Origin: Lojkania enalia
Taxonomy: Eukaryota > Ascomycota > Dothideomycetes > Pleosporales
Length of the DNA stretch: 64,000 bases
Direction: 5' to 3'
Assembly (NCBI GenBank): GCA_010094045.1
Contig: ML986580.1
Span: forward strand, 1-64,000
In this document: one piece after another, positions 1 through 10,400 of the stretch
How positions within the stretch are numbered: position 1 is the first letter of the stretch
Layout: each line of letters starts with the position of its first letter
Notes under the pieces: generated by a model
Database searches by the model: none
What the model was told of the DNA's origin: nothing
Seen by the model: only the letters and a program-made list of their open reading frames with translations
Position numbers and translations under genes: made by a program

Positions 1-1167
1 TATAACTTTAATAAATTAGGCTTTATAATAGGCGTAATATCAATGGAAATAGTAGTTACTGGCTCTAAGAGATAGAATCGACTAAAGTAGCTCTAGCTAG
101 ATAATTATAAATAGACTATAGTTATCTAGGGTATTAACGTAATAGAATAGATAATACTACCTTTATTATCTTTATAGGTATCTACTACCTCTCTATATAG
201 TATAAAGAAGATAATATTCTACTAACCTAAGCTATATAGGTTACTAATAACAGCTAGATAATAAATAATATTAGTATTAAGTAGTTAAAGTACTTTAATA
301 TATATATAAAAGATTATACTATTAGTATATATTAATTGCTAATTCTTAACAGCTATAAGAGCTACAATTTACTTAAATTTAGGTAGCTTTATAAGAAAAA
401 GAATATTATTACTCTCTATATACTTCTACATTTATTATATCTACTATAGCTATTAGATATAGGTTATTTCTTGCTTTTAAAAACTACCTACGGGTGCTAA
501 ATCGAGTAGCTAATACATAGTTATATTAACTATATTATAAAAATCAAGTTCTTATCCTATTTTAAAGTAGCTTTTAACGCAGCAATTATAAAGAGTAATA
601 TTCTAAGTAGCTTTTAAAACGCTAGCCTAATTCTATTTAACCTAAATATAATACTATTAAAGCTTAAAATTCGACTATATATACTAATACCTTCTATAGT
701 TAAAGATATCTCTTAAGAGTTAAAAATACTAAATAATCCTATTAAATTTAAGTCTTAATCTACGTACGTTTAATTAAAAGTTTAAAAGTATTTAAATAAT
801 TTATCTACTTTAATAGTAGAGGTATTTAAATAGTTTATAAAGGGTACTATATATATAATATATTAAAACGTACTATTACACGCTTAGGTTACTAAATTTT
901 AAGTAGCTAATAAGGCTGCTATATAACGTTAATTATATAAAAGAAAGCGTATATAGAAGGAAGGTAATCTAACAATTAAAGAAGGCGTTTAATTAATTGC
1001 TTTAAAAGAGTTTAGCACTTATATTAATAGAAAGAAGGGTAGGAAGAAGGCGCGTATTAATAGAGGCTAGCCGACTTAAAGGCGTTATAGGTAGTATAGT
1101 AAAGCTAGGTATAACTCGCGGACGTGTAAAAATAATACTATAGATATAGAAGAATAGGCTACTATAC
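1..1167 (+). pseudogene. Fot1-like DDE transposase, 3' two thirds, RIP-inactivated
   Basis: Reading from base 1 gives YNFNKLGF, then ISMEIVVTGSKR, then LLILNSYKSYN near 331-365 and NIITLYILLHLLYLL, then LDIGYFLLLK and AAIIKSNIL. This order is that of Fot1/pogo transposases (first catalytic Asp in NFDE.GF, GS.RR.RPK, LL.LDGH.SH.S, PPHSSHLLQPLDVG.F, KSNI). Both visible catalytic Asp positions read Asn and many Trp/Gln codons are stops, all explicable by C-to-T and G-to-A change. The C-terminal end, YNSRTCKN near 1105-1140, is the remnant of a Cys-knuckle (CG..GHN.RTC). The N-terminal helix-turn-helix lies outside the window. Not functional. Confidence 0.85.
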
Positions 1168-1288
1168 TATATAGTATAATAGAATATAAGAAAGTATAAT
1201 ATTTTATAAAAAGTAGTTGCAATTTTAGTATAGTCTTAGTATTATAATTAGCTCGCTTAGGTAATCAGCTCGCTTATACTATATATTA
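1..1288 (+). mobile_element. Fot-A: 3' part of a Fot1/pogo-type DNA transposon
   Basis: A cut-and-paste Tc1/mariner-superfamily transposon, truncated by the window edge. Its right terminal sequence, ending near 1288, is shared with the minus-strand copy Fot-D that begins at 63341, which fixes the end of the element. The subterminal part repeats the motif taagcgagct-like twice, as in other Fot1-type inverted repeats. It lies at a TA dinucleotide: the 14 bases that follow (1290-1303) are the reverse complement of the first 14 bases of the Gyp1 LTR, so the element appears to have jumped into a Gyp1 LTR. Heavily RIP-mutated. Confidence 0.85.
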
Positions 1289-2486
1289 TAGTATTACTAT
1301 AATATACTCTTATTAGAATATTTATATCTAGATAAATTCTTTTCTAATATACTTTATAATATTCTTTACTCTATTAACTAGTCTATTAGCTTTTTAAACC
1401 ATTAGAGACTATTTTAATAGTTAATAGATTTTTATAGATAGCTTAAAACCTATTTAAAAGTACTAGTTAAAGTAGGCTAGAAATAGGGAAACTTTTATTA
1501 ATTTAAATACTATATTATTTACTTTAAACTATACTATTAGTAGCTATTTAACCTAGTTATCTTATTTATAACTAGTATAGGCTTAGAGAACTTATTCTAT
1601 TACTATATTAATATTCTCTATCTAGCTATTAGTTTTTAAATAGAAGCTAGTTAATATATATATATTAATTTATAGCTATTTATAGAACTCTTAGTAGAAG
1701 ATAAAAATAAACTATATTTTATAGTTAGATATAATAGTATATAGTAGTCTATAATAAACCTATATATAGTAATAGAATAGTTAAATAATATTAGAAGCTT
1801 CGATTCTTATATATAGTATTAGATATCTATATTTAGTAAGCCTATTAACTACTACTATAATATTTATATAACCTTCTAATTCTAGTAGATTAGTTATAAA
1901 ATTTATAGGAATATTTTAAAACCTTTATTTAAATATAGATAATAATTTTAGTAATCTATAGTACTTCTTTTTAAAAGCTTTACTTCTTTAGTATATATAA
2001 TAATAGTTTATATATTATTATACTAAGTTAAATATCTTTAATTAATAGTATTTATACTAGAATAGTTCTAAGATCTTTTCTTAACTAGAGTATCTACTAA
2101 ATAATAAGTTATAGATAGCTTATACTAGCTTAAACTTTAGTTTATTATAATTTAATACTATAAGTTAATTTTAGTAATATAGTTAGTTATTATACTTTTT
2201 ATAGTTAATTAGAATTAAAAGTTTAAATTAATAGATTTCTTCTTTTAGTAGTTATAAAATATTTTAGATTAGATTATTATTTAAATATTCTTTATTAATA
2301 ATCTCTATAATTAATTAGCCTACTTCTAACTATTAGAATAGTTTAAGATAAAGTAATATCTATTAATAACCTCTATAAGCCTCTTTTTATATAAACTTAT
2401 CTTATAACTTTTAAGTTAAGATATTAAGCTGCTTTCTAAGTTTTCTAGGTTAATATATAATACTAAAGTTAAACTTTAATAGATAT
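1289..2486 (-). mobile_element. Gyp1-C: deleted Ty3/gypsy fragment
   Basis: On the minus strand this matches Gyp1-A from about 14735 to 15927 (RNase H tail, zinc-binding and core integrase). Then the sequence jumps directly to the first 14 bases of the Gyp1 LTR (1290-1303), so roughly 860 bases holding the chromodomain and 3' untranslated part are missing. Integrase landmarks include a remnant of the VVVDRLSKY motif around 1880-1900. At the other end (2477-2487) homology stops in a short sequence shared with the next element, so that boundary is uncertain by about ten bases. Heavily RIP-mutated, no open frame. Confidence 0.8.
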
Positions 2487-2743
2487 AATAGTATAGGTAA
2501 AATAATAGGTCTAAATATAATATAAATCTACTTAAAGGTATATAAAAGTATATAGGGGTTTAAGAACCTAGGAATTCTATTAATACTTATAAGCCTTATA
2601 TAAAAGGATATAGAAAAACTACTAAGCTATTTATAAGGGAGTATATAACTATATATAGATAGGAAAAGAGGTAGAATTAGAGGTAGAATAAGATAAAGTT
2701 ATATATAAAGCTTTTTATAGAATAATTTCTTTATATTATTATA
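2480..2743 (-). repeat. Probable 3' LTR of Gyp3
   Basis: On the minus strand a polypurine run (2747-2757) is followed by a three-base spacer and then a TATAATAATAT start. In Gyp1 and Gyp2 the 3' LTR starts in the same way a few bases after the polypurine tract, with TG..CA ends RIP-changed to TA..TA. The inferred LTR would be about 260 bp and end in TATCTATTA. No second copy is present in the window to confirm it, so both ends are inferred. Confidence 0.45.
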
Positions 2744-2746
2744 CTA

Positions 2747-2757
2747 CCCCCCTTCTT
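2747..2757 (-). other. Polypurine tract of Gyp3
   Basis: Minus-strand run AAGAAGGGGGG, the primer site for plus-strand DNA synthesis, next to the inferred 3' LTR of Gyp3. Its position after the chromodomain region of the element supports the reading. Confidence 0.55.
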
Positions 2758-3879
2758 ATAGGCTAATAGTCCCTATCTATACTAGTTTAGGAGGGAATTA
2801 GGGCTATTATAGATAGGTTCTAGTATAAAGAAATTTCTTTAAGGAGGTATTTACTAGTAAAAACTAATATATATAGTTATTTATAAAAATATATTTATAT
2901 ATTAATATAATATTAAATAAGATTTTTATAGTAAATATAATTAACCTACATATTAGCTAGTAACTACTATTATAATAGTTTATTAATATTATAATTTTAT
3001 TATATATAGTAACGAGTATTTACTAGCTTTAATATATTACTAGGTTACTATTAACTAAACTTCCTTAATTAAATCATAACTTCTACTCTATATATATTAT
3101 TATATATTTCTAAAACCGTTAATTGTTAAAGTGTTACTAATATCTTATAGAAAAAAATTAATTAATATACTACTCTATCTATCTTTTAAAGCCTTTTTAG
3201 AGGTTTTTTAGGTTATCTACCTTTAAGCTATATATATACTTATCTATAAATAGTATATAATATTTACCTTTTAGTTTCTAAAATTAAAAATATACTAATA
3301 TTATACCTTATAAAATAAAAATTATAACCCTATATAAATTATATCTAATATTAGTAGAGTACTTATTACTAACGTACTTATAAATTCTCTTCTACTATAA
3401 AGAGGAGTTTCTAGTCTTCTAAAGCCATCTTAAACTATAAATAGTAGCCTAATATATAGAGGATAAGAAGAATAAAAAAGTAGTTTTTAAAGCTATTTCG
3501 GAATCTACTTATAGTCTAGTACTTATAACCTAAATTATAAAGAGTTAGAAAACTAGCCTTTTTAAAGCTAGTATTTAGGTAACTTTATTCTACTAGAGTA
3601 CTAAATTACTCTATTAGGTTTTAGCTTTAAAGGCTCTAATATTTAGCCTTTAAACTAATATTATAGTACTCTTAAGTAGCTAAAAATAAGATAGAAGAGG
3701 TTTAAAAAGAGTTTAGAGGGAAAGAAGAAGAAGAAGAGTAGAAGAGAAGAGGACTAGAGAGGTATCTAATAGCCTACTATTAGACCCTTTAAATACTATA
3801 AAAGAGTAATTTTAGGCCTATACTCTAGTTTTTAAATCTACTACTTAACTTTTATATATTATTATCTACTAGATAATCT

Positions 3880-5105
3880 ATATTTTTTATACTATTCTTA
3901 TATATTTTAATCTATTTAGTTAAAATCTTTAGAAGTTTTAGATAATTTAGATACTTATTATAAAAAGTTCTTATCTTATAAAATAAACTTATAAAGTTTA
4001 AAACTTTATACTAGATTAGATTAGAATTATATTCTATCTATTTTATATAGTATTTAAGAATTTTATAATATAATTTACTAGCTAGTATTTTCTTAGCTTC
4101 CTACTCTTCTACTCTATTAATAGTAATAGCGGGTGGTTTTAGAGCTTTTTATCTAGATAGAAGGTCCTAAAAGTTTTTATATAGTAGGTTTAGTACGAAA
4201 ATATTATATATACTTAACCCTAAAAATAATTATAAATAGTATAAGTTTCTAACCTACTCTAGTATTTTAAAAGAGCCCTTCTATTAATTAAATAGCTTTT
4301 AACTTAGTTTTTAGATTATAAGGTTTTTAATATTTAAGTAGACTATATTACTAATCTACTAATTAATTAGTTACTAGTAATAGTTAATAATAGATTATAT
4401 ATAATCCTAAACCTTCTTAATATTAGCTTTTATAATTTTCTAAACTATATATATATAAATTATTAAAGCTAAAATATTCTTATAATTTAATTTATCTATT
4501 ATAGTAATAGAATTAATAGAATATTTCTAATTCTAACTCTAATAGTGTTTAAATCTATATAAGATCTAATATAGGGATATTCTAATAATTATATAAGGTA
4601 GAATTACTTATACTTAATTAATTATAGGTAATAGAGAACTCTAGCTATTCTAGTAAAAGGATATAAAAGAATGTAGTCTCTAATTAATATACTTATTTAT
4701 AATCTCTATCTATCTATTAGTTTTTTTATAATAAGTAGTAGATAGTTTAATCTTTATACCTAAGATATAGTAGAATTTAAACTAGAAACTAGATATAAAT
4801 TAAAGTTTTTAATTTAAAATAATAGTTTTAGATATATAGTTAAAGTAGTATACCTATTAAATAAATAATTTAGCTATTCCCTATATATTAATTATATAAT
4901 AGTAGAGAATAAATATAGTTTATTTAGATAAGTAATCTATTATTACTATAATCTAATTATATTTAAACTTATCTATAGAAAAATCTTTAAAGTTAATATA
5001 TAAGTATTATATTAGTTAATTTAATATAGGAAGTAGATAGATAAAACCTAGAGTTTAGATTTATATTTGATAAACTTTATAATATAAAATATAATTCTAT
5101 ATATA
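3880..5105 (-). pseudogene. Gyp3 integrase core and chromodomain, RIP-inactivated
   Basis: Minus-strand reading gives IIVIIDYLSK near 4950 (the I.VVVDRLSK block of gypsy integrases), INIQGIAKLF, then KLSTTYYKKTNRQIEI near 4760, the counterpart of KLSTAFHPQTDGQTER with the H/P/D/G positions degraded. Further on, EAKKILASKLYYKILKYYIK near 4070-4140 matches the chromodomain pattern EWEVE.IL.SRL.RGKLQY.VKW, followed by an equivalent of the WYPASNF..SP block. Chromodomains tether integration to methylated histone H3 in this class of elements. Numerous internal stops; no function now. Confidence 0.8.
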
Positions 5106-5388
5106 ATATATTTTATAAGTAAATTACTTATTTAAGTAAGTTACCTATCTTATTAGCTATCTCTATATTTAGAAGCGTATATTATAATAACGCCTATAGA
5201 TATTACTATAATAATTTAATAGGGGATAGATATACTATTTATCTACTACTATATAAGTTCTAGTATTATATTTAGACTTGCCGTAGTAGCTATAGTACTT
5301 CTAGTACAGTATGCCTACTCTTCTATACTTCTTACCTACGCATACTTTATCCTTTAGCTGCTTATCTACCTCCTTTTAAGTAGCTATC
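5106..5388 (-). mobile_element. Fot-B, 3' piece (transposase C-terminus and terminal repeat)
   Basis: The left terminal inverted repeat begins near 5106 (ATATATTTTATAAG...) and matches, on the opposite strand, the right end at 18649-18662; the repeats share roughly 40 bases with transition differences. The minus-strand reading near 5230-5330 includes KSKYNTRTY, the remnant of the C-terminal Cys-knuckle of Fot1-like transposases. Gyp1-A inserted here, duplicating CTATC (5384-5388 and 17087-17091); the other piece is 17092-18661. Confidence 0.75.
5384..5388. repeat. Target-site duplication of Gyp1-A (left)
   Basis: CTATC, repeated exactly at 17087-17091 on the other side of the element. Confidence 0.9.
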
Positions 5389-5691
5389 TATTACGGTAAT
5401 ACCGCGACACCTCTGCACCTATATTACCCTTACTATAATATCTAAACCAGCTGCTAGCGACAACTATTAGCTGCTAGCTAGAATATAACCGACTTATCTT
5501 AACTATAATAGAGGAAGGTTTTACCGATCCGGCTAGCCCGTATAATAGTATAGACCTAGCCCCTATAAAAACCTATATAATATAGATATCTCTATTCTTT
5601 ATATAACGTTTTAATATTTACATATAGTATATAGTAATAGAGTTAACTATCTAAAGTATAATTAACTAACTATATATAAGCATCCGTAATA
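5389..5691 (+). repeat. Gyp1-A 5' LTR
   Basis: Matches 16784-17086 base for base in length (303 bp). It begins TATTACGGTAAT and ends CCGTAATA, where the canonical TG..CA ends have become TA..TA. The sequence CTATAAAAACC (about 5563-5573) sits about 120 bases before the LTR end and is kept in the other Gyp1 LTRs; it is a candidate TATA box, though RIP could have produced it from CTGTAAAAA. Confidence 0.93.
5563..5572 (+). promoter_or_regulatory. Candidate TATA box in the Gyp1 LTR
   Basis: CTATAAAAAC in the LTR, also present at the matching place in the Gyp1-B 5' LTR, with small changes in the other two LTRs. Because RIP creates TATA-like strings everywhere here, this is only a weak call. Confidence 0.3.
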
Positions 5692-5720
5692 TTATATTAT
5701 ATTATCTACTATTATATACT

Positions 5721-6965
5721 ATAGACGAGAACGCGTTTATTAGTATACTTAAAGAGATTTAGAATAAGCTGGACTCTTTATAGTAGAAGAATAAGATGCT
5801 AGTAGAGGCCTTAATAACCTAGGAGAACTATTATAAGTTAGACCTTAAAGTAATATAAAGGGAATTTAGTAGCCGTTAAACGGCTACCCCTCTACTAGTT
5901 ACTAGTATATTAACAGTAACAGAACTATTACCCGCTCTTAGCCTAACTTAGCCTATAACTCTAGCTTCTAAATAGATACTTATATTAACTCCTAATCCGC
6001 CTAAAACTATATATAACCTATATTTCTATTCTAACTACTTATCTAACCTTTTAATATTTTCTAGTAAACGCTTAGAGCTTTTATACTTTATTAGAAAGCT
6101 CCGCTATAAACTAGAAGGAAACGCTAACTAATACCTAACTAAACGTACCCGCCTTCTATATACTTATTCCTACCTAGAATAAGACCCAGTAATATTAGTT
6201 AACCTATTAATAGATAAGGGTATCAACTCTATAAATAGCTTAGTCGCCTTCTTAGAATCCACCTATAGCGACCGGAATAAGGAGACTATAGTATAGAGTA
6301 AGTTAGAGACCTTAAAGTAAGGCTAAAGTAGGTTTCCTACTTACTTTACTAAATTCCGACGCCTAATTGCAGATACTAAACTAAATAAAACCGGATAAAT
6401 CGTATATCTCTAATATTCTCTCTTTAATAAGCTCCGCTGTGCTATAATTAGTATTATAATACCTAGCACCCTAAACGACTACGCTAACCTAATTTCTCTA
6501 TATAATACTAACTTATATTACCTACCTAGTAACTACTATAAATAACTAAAGTATTATACTACTTATTAGAAGGACTTAAACGCTATAGAACTTAATACTT
6601 CTAGCTACACGCCTGTAGGCTCTAATAAATAAGAAAGGCGCCGCTGTAAAGAATACTATTATAAGTATAGTAGTAAGAGATATATTTCGCTAGAATATAG
6701 CGCCCCTCTACTATTAATCTGTTAAGAGTTTTAGAGTCCTACTATACCCTATAGATTCTACTCTCAATCCTCTAACCGATCTTCTAACTAATCCTTAATA
6801 TATTTATTATCTTATAGATAAGGCTGTTTCTCTTACTCCTAAATATAGCTAGTTTTATTAACTAGAATGTTACTAAAAGGTCCGTTCTAGAAGTAAATTA
6901 TTTCTTAGAACTACGCTTACACCGAATTTCTATATATCTATAGAACCAGCCCCTATAAAAATAGT
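5721..6965 (+). pseudogene. Gyp1-A gag (capsid and nucleocapsid), RIP-inactivated
   Basis: The likely start is ATA at 5721 (from ATG) followed by GAC GAG AAC, giving (M)DENAFISILKEI. This opens a Gag-like protein with an N-terminal helical part and the retrotransposon gag core (QYLTKRTRLLYTYSYLE, INSLVAFLESTYSD near 6150-6270). Near 6650-6715, YYYKYSSKRYISLEYSAP is a CCHC zinc knuckle (CYKCGSKGHISPECSAP type) whose Cys and His codons read Tyr: TGY to TAY and CAY to TAY are RIP changes. Translation is stopped many times. The frame is then broken by the Cop1 insertion at 6966. Confidence 0.8.
6961..6965. repeat. Target-site duplication of Cop1 (left)
   Basis: ATAGT, repeated exactly at 12619-12623 after the right LTR. 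Confidence 0.9.
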
Positions 6966-7169
6966 TGTTATAGGGATTTTCGGCTAGTCTACTAAGCTGT
7001 ATTAGATATCGACGTACAATATTACGGTCGATATCATACTAGATATCACGCTGGATATTAGCTGATATACCCCTTTTTCATATACATAAATATAGCCTGC
7101 TAGCCATCTTTAATCAACCAGTTCAGCTCCTTATCTCCCTCCCTGAGATAAGATTCGCCTCTTACTATA
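6966..7169 (+). repeat. Cop1 5' LTR
   Basis: Starts TGTTATAGGG with the TG end still intact, ends CTTACTATA. Matches 12415-12618; the differences I compared, in about the first 90 bases, are transitions. Contains a pyrimidine-rich stretch near 7130-7145 and a TATA-like TACATAAATATAG near 7083. Confidence 0.92.
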
Positions 7170-7180
7170 GTTATAAGCCC
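7170..7180 (+). other. Cop1 primer-binding site (initiator tRNA-Met anticodon arm)
   Basis: GTTATAAGCCC follows the LTR directly. With one RIP change undone it is GTTATGAGCCC, the complement of GGGCTCATAAC in the anticodon arm of eukaryotic initiator tRNA-Met. Copia-type elements are known to prime from an internal (half) tRNA-Met cut in the anticodon loop rather than from the 3' CCA end, so this fits the family. Confidence 0.8.
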
Positions 7181-7446
7181 GGTTACCGCATTAAAATAGC
7201 TGTAACTCAATTTATATATTGCGATTAATATTGCTCCTTTTTATTTAGTATCGTAATATCGTAATATTATTATCTTTATCGTTTACCAACGATCTTTAGG
7301 CACTCAGCTATCAGAATTACATGCAAATTCTATACTTTATAAGCTTATTAATACGCTATATCGCGTTTAAGGCTATTTTATTCTCTAGTATCGATATATC
7401 CTAGTATATTTCTAGTATTGCAACGGTTGTACACTCCTCTATAGCT
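7181..7446 (+). other. Cop1 leader
   Basis: Untranslated leader between the primer-binding site and the presumed Gag start. I see no further element in it. Confidence 0.5.
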
Positions 7447-10400
7447 ATATCTAAGAAGAAGATACTCAGTACTTCTAGCGATTAGGAGGATTAGCTCGAG
7501 TAGTATAAACTAATAGCTAGTAGGCTAAGGGTATAAGAATATTTAGATCTAAGCGTACCTCCTGAAGAGGTTAAAATTTATAGGCTAGAACCTCCCCTCT
7601 CTAATATAGGTAAGTTCCGGACCCCGAAGATAAATCCAGAAGGGGAAATAGAAAGATACCCCTCTAGCAGAGTTATATATAAGGAGATAACCTCGATACA
7701 AATAATAGATTAGAACTGGGTAAGGGACTAGTATAATTAATAGAGGAAGAATTAGATTAAGATTAACAACGCTCTCCGTACTATATATAGTAATATCTTA
7801 ATAATAACATCGCCTTAATATAAAGTAATACTTAGCGATAATATAACTAGCTACGAGATTCTTAGAATCTTACAGGAAAAGTTAGCGCCTACTATTAAGT
7901 CGAGGGAGTAACTAATCTAGAAGGAATATTAAACTCTCCTTAAGTACCCAACTGATAGAGAGGTAGAAAAGTAGCTAAATTAGTAGAATTAGGTAATCTA
8001 TTATACTAAGGCTGCTGGCTTAGCAGAAGTTCAGGGCCTTAGAGTAGAAAAGGATTTTCTTCTAACGGTTGTTAAGAAAGATAAGGTATAGGCGCTAATC
8101 TATATAGTACTAATTAACGCTAAAAATAAGCCAGGTGGAATTAATTAACCAATTTTTACGATTGAATAATTAGTATACTAATATGCTAATTACTATAGAT
8201 ATTTTAATCTATAGAAGGCGCTCGGCTTATTTATAACTTTATAACATCTATTAATTCCTTAAGCAAATTCTAATAGTACTGTATAGTAGCTTTAAGAAAA
8301 ATCCGGTTCGCAATCGCGTACTCTACTACCCTACTTCTATAAGAAGTAGTACTTCTAGAGTAATTACAAGTACGTAAACGAATCGATTAGGCTACTAAAC
8401 TGGGTACCAGATTAGGAAATACTAAAAGCCTGAGATAATATCTTAAATAGGAATAACTAGGGGAAAAAGAATACCCTAAAGGTAAATATAGAAAAATATA
8501 AGAAGTTAAAATCCTCATTTAATAGCAAGGCCTCTATAAAAGCTACTAGCCTCTAGGGAAATACCTAGATAATTTAAAGGGGCAATTTTTCAGCAAGTAC
8601 TACCCCTAAGAAAGAAGAGACTAGTATCTTAAATCGGTAGATACTTAATCCAGGTTCTAATATTTATATATATAACTCTAAGGCTTTTAGTTAGTAGACT
8701 ACTTAGATAGTAAATTCTAAAGATAAAATTGCTGCGGGAGGTAGTATATATTTTATATTAGAATAGGGTACTATCGTAATTATAATTAATTCTCCTATAG
8801 GCCTAAAGGATATTAAGCTAATAGAAGTTGCTTACATCCCTTAGTTGCTAACTAATATAATAGCCCTAATTAGAAATAGAGAATAGAGTATTTAGTTCAA
8901 CTTAGGTAGAGATTACCTTTACTAGTATAATTACTATAATATCGTTTATTATTTAGAGTTATTTAACAGCTACTAGCTACTAGACGTAGACCCAGTAAAA
9001 AGGCCTCTACTTAATTTACTTTCCGGATATAAGATAGTCATAGTAATTAAGGAAAAGCCTTTCTATCGCTAGCAACTAATATAAATTATTTCTTCAGCTG
9101 AAGTACACCGATTATTAGGCTACCTAGGTAGAGATTTAGTATTAGCCCTACCTCAGGTAGCTGAAAGTATCTAGTTAAGTAATTAAGAAGTACTAGTATA
9201 GTAAGATTACTAGATATATATATAAGCGAAGTTATTATAGTAGATTAGCTAGTATAGTTAGCTTTACCTAGCTACTAAACTATTTAAAAGAATCGCGATT
9301 AATATTATACAACTTTAGAAGAACTGTAAAAGGTACTATAATAGTAAGAGATACCTATTTTATACAGTTAATTAGGTGTCCCGGTAGTATAAGGGATTTA
9401 CAATATACGATTGGTTGAAATCCACCCTTATAAAAGCCTTTAAAACACTATTAGCAAAAATTAAACAATAGTATAAAAGAAAGATCGTATATATCTATAT
9501 AGATAACGACTTAAGCTTCTTAAAACTTATAGAAGTATTACTCAATTAAGGAATTGTAATTGAAGCTTACGCGCCTCGTACGCCTAAGTAGAATAGTCTA
9601 GCGGAGCGAGTAGAGTACTAAATTATAACCCGCGCGCGTGCTCTCGCGATAGAAAGTAATATCTCTAATAAATACGCTAACGAATTAGCTTATATAGTAA
9701 TATATCTACTTAATAAGACGCCGATTGCAAGCCTTTAATTTAAAACCCTATATAAGGCCGTTTTTAGCTATAAACTGTCTCTTACTCACCTTTAGGTTAT
9801 AGGATCGCGAGCGTATATTTTAGATAAAACTCTATTAAGAGGCGATAAACTAGCGTTGTAAATACTAATTAAGAAATTCTTACGATATAGGAGTACGAAT
9901 ATATACTAAGTGCTGATTCCGAAACTAAAACGGGTACTTAATACTAGGGACGTTATATTTGGCGATATTATATCTAGTAAAGAGGAGGAATATCCGCTAA
10001 AAGAATCTCTAGAGAAGATTCTTTTTCAAATTAATGATATTAAGAGCTCTATTAATAGTAGTAATAATAAAACAATTAAAGTCGCAGAAGCGATCTACGA
10101 GGATCAGCTACCTAATTAAGATATTCCTACTAAGTCAGCAGGCAATTTAATTAGTAAGAAGGCCTATTAGTAGGAGAATACTGTTTTTAAAGAATAAATC
10201 GACGATATTACTAGTAATTAGGGACTTCTAATACTAGAATTAATACTAGCGCTAGTACTAAGGAATTAGGATGCTTCTACAGCGCTACTAGTAGATAGTA
10301 AGAATACTGCGTTTAGTAATAATTTGCTATAAAGATAGTAACTATTACCTCCTTATACTTCTATACCCTTAAGAAGAACAAATAATACCCTGTAAAGGGA

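Larger units (their letters stand above)
2744..5105 (-). mobile_element. Gyp3: 3' half of a chromodomain Ty3/gypsy element
   Basis: This is the downstream half of the element whose upstream half is at 18662-20026; Fot-B lies between them. Reading the minus strand from 5105 leftwards gives the end of the integrase zinc domain, the integrase core, a chromodomain and about 1.1 kb of trailing sequence up to the polypurine tract. The trailing 1.1 kb (2758-3880) has no clear minus-strand protein. On the plus strand it carries a Lys/Glu-rich stretch at about 3670-3760, reminiscent in position of the antisense frame in Gyp2, but I cannot support it as a gene. Confidence 0.8.

Noticed and set aside
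2820..2860. Short inverted match between 2718-2740 and 2828-2850 as terminal repeats of a small transposon
   Set aside because: The shared part is about 15 AT-rich bases with no target duplication and lies across the Gyp3 polypurine tract; probably coincidental.
3660..3790. Glu/Lys-rich plus-strand frame in Gyp3 as a gene
   Set aside because: Only one copy is available, the frame has several stops and no Cys motif could be aligned to the Gyp2 antisense frame. Kept only as a finding to test.
9910..10119. Open frame as an independent small gene
   Set aside because: It lies in the Cop1 polyprotein frame with matching upstream and downstream domains; it is open by chance between RIP stops.
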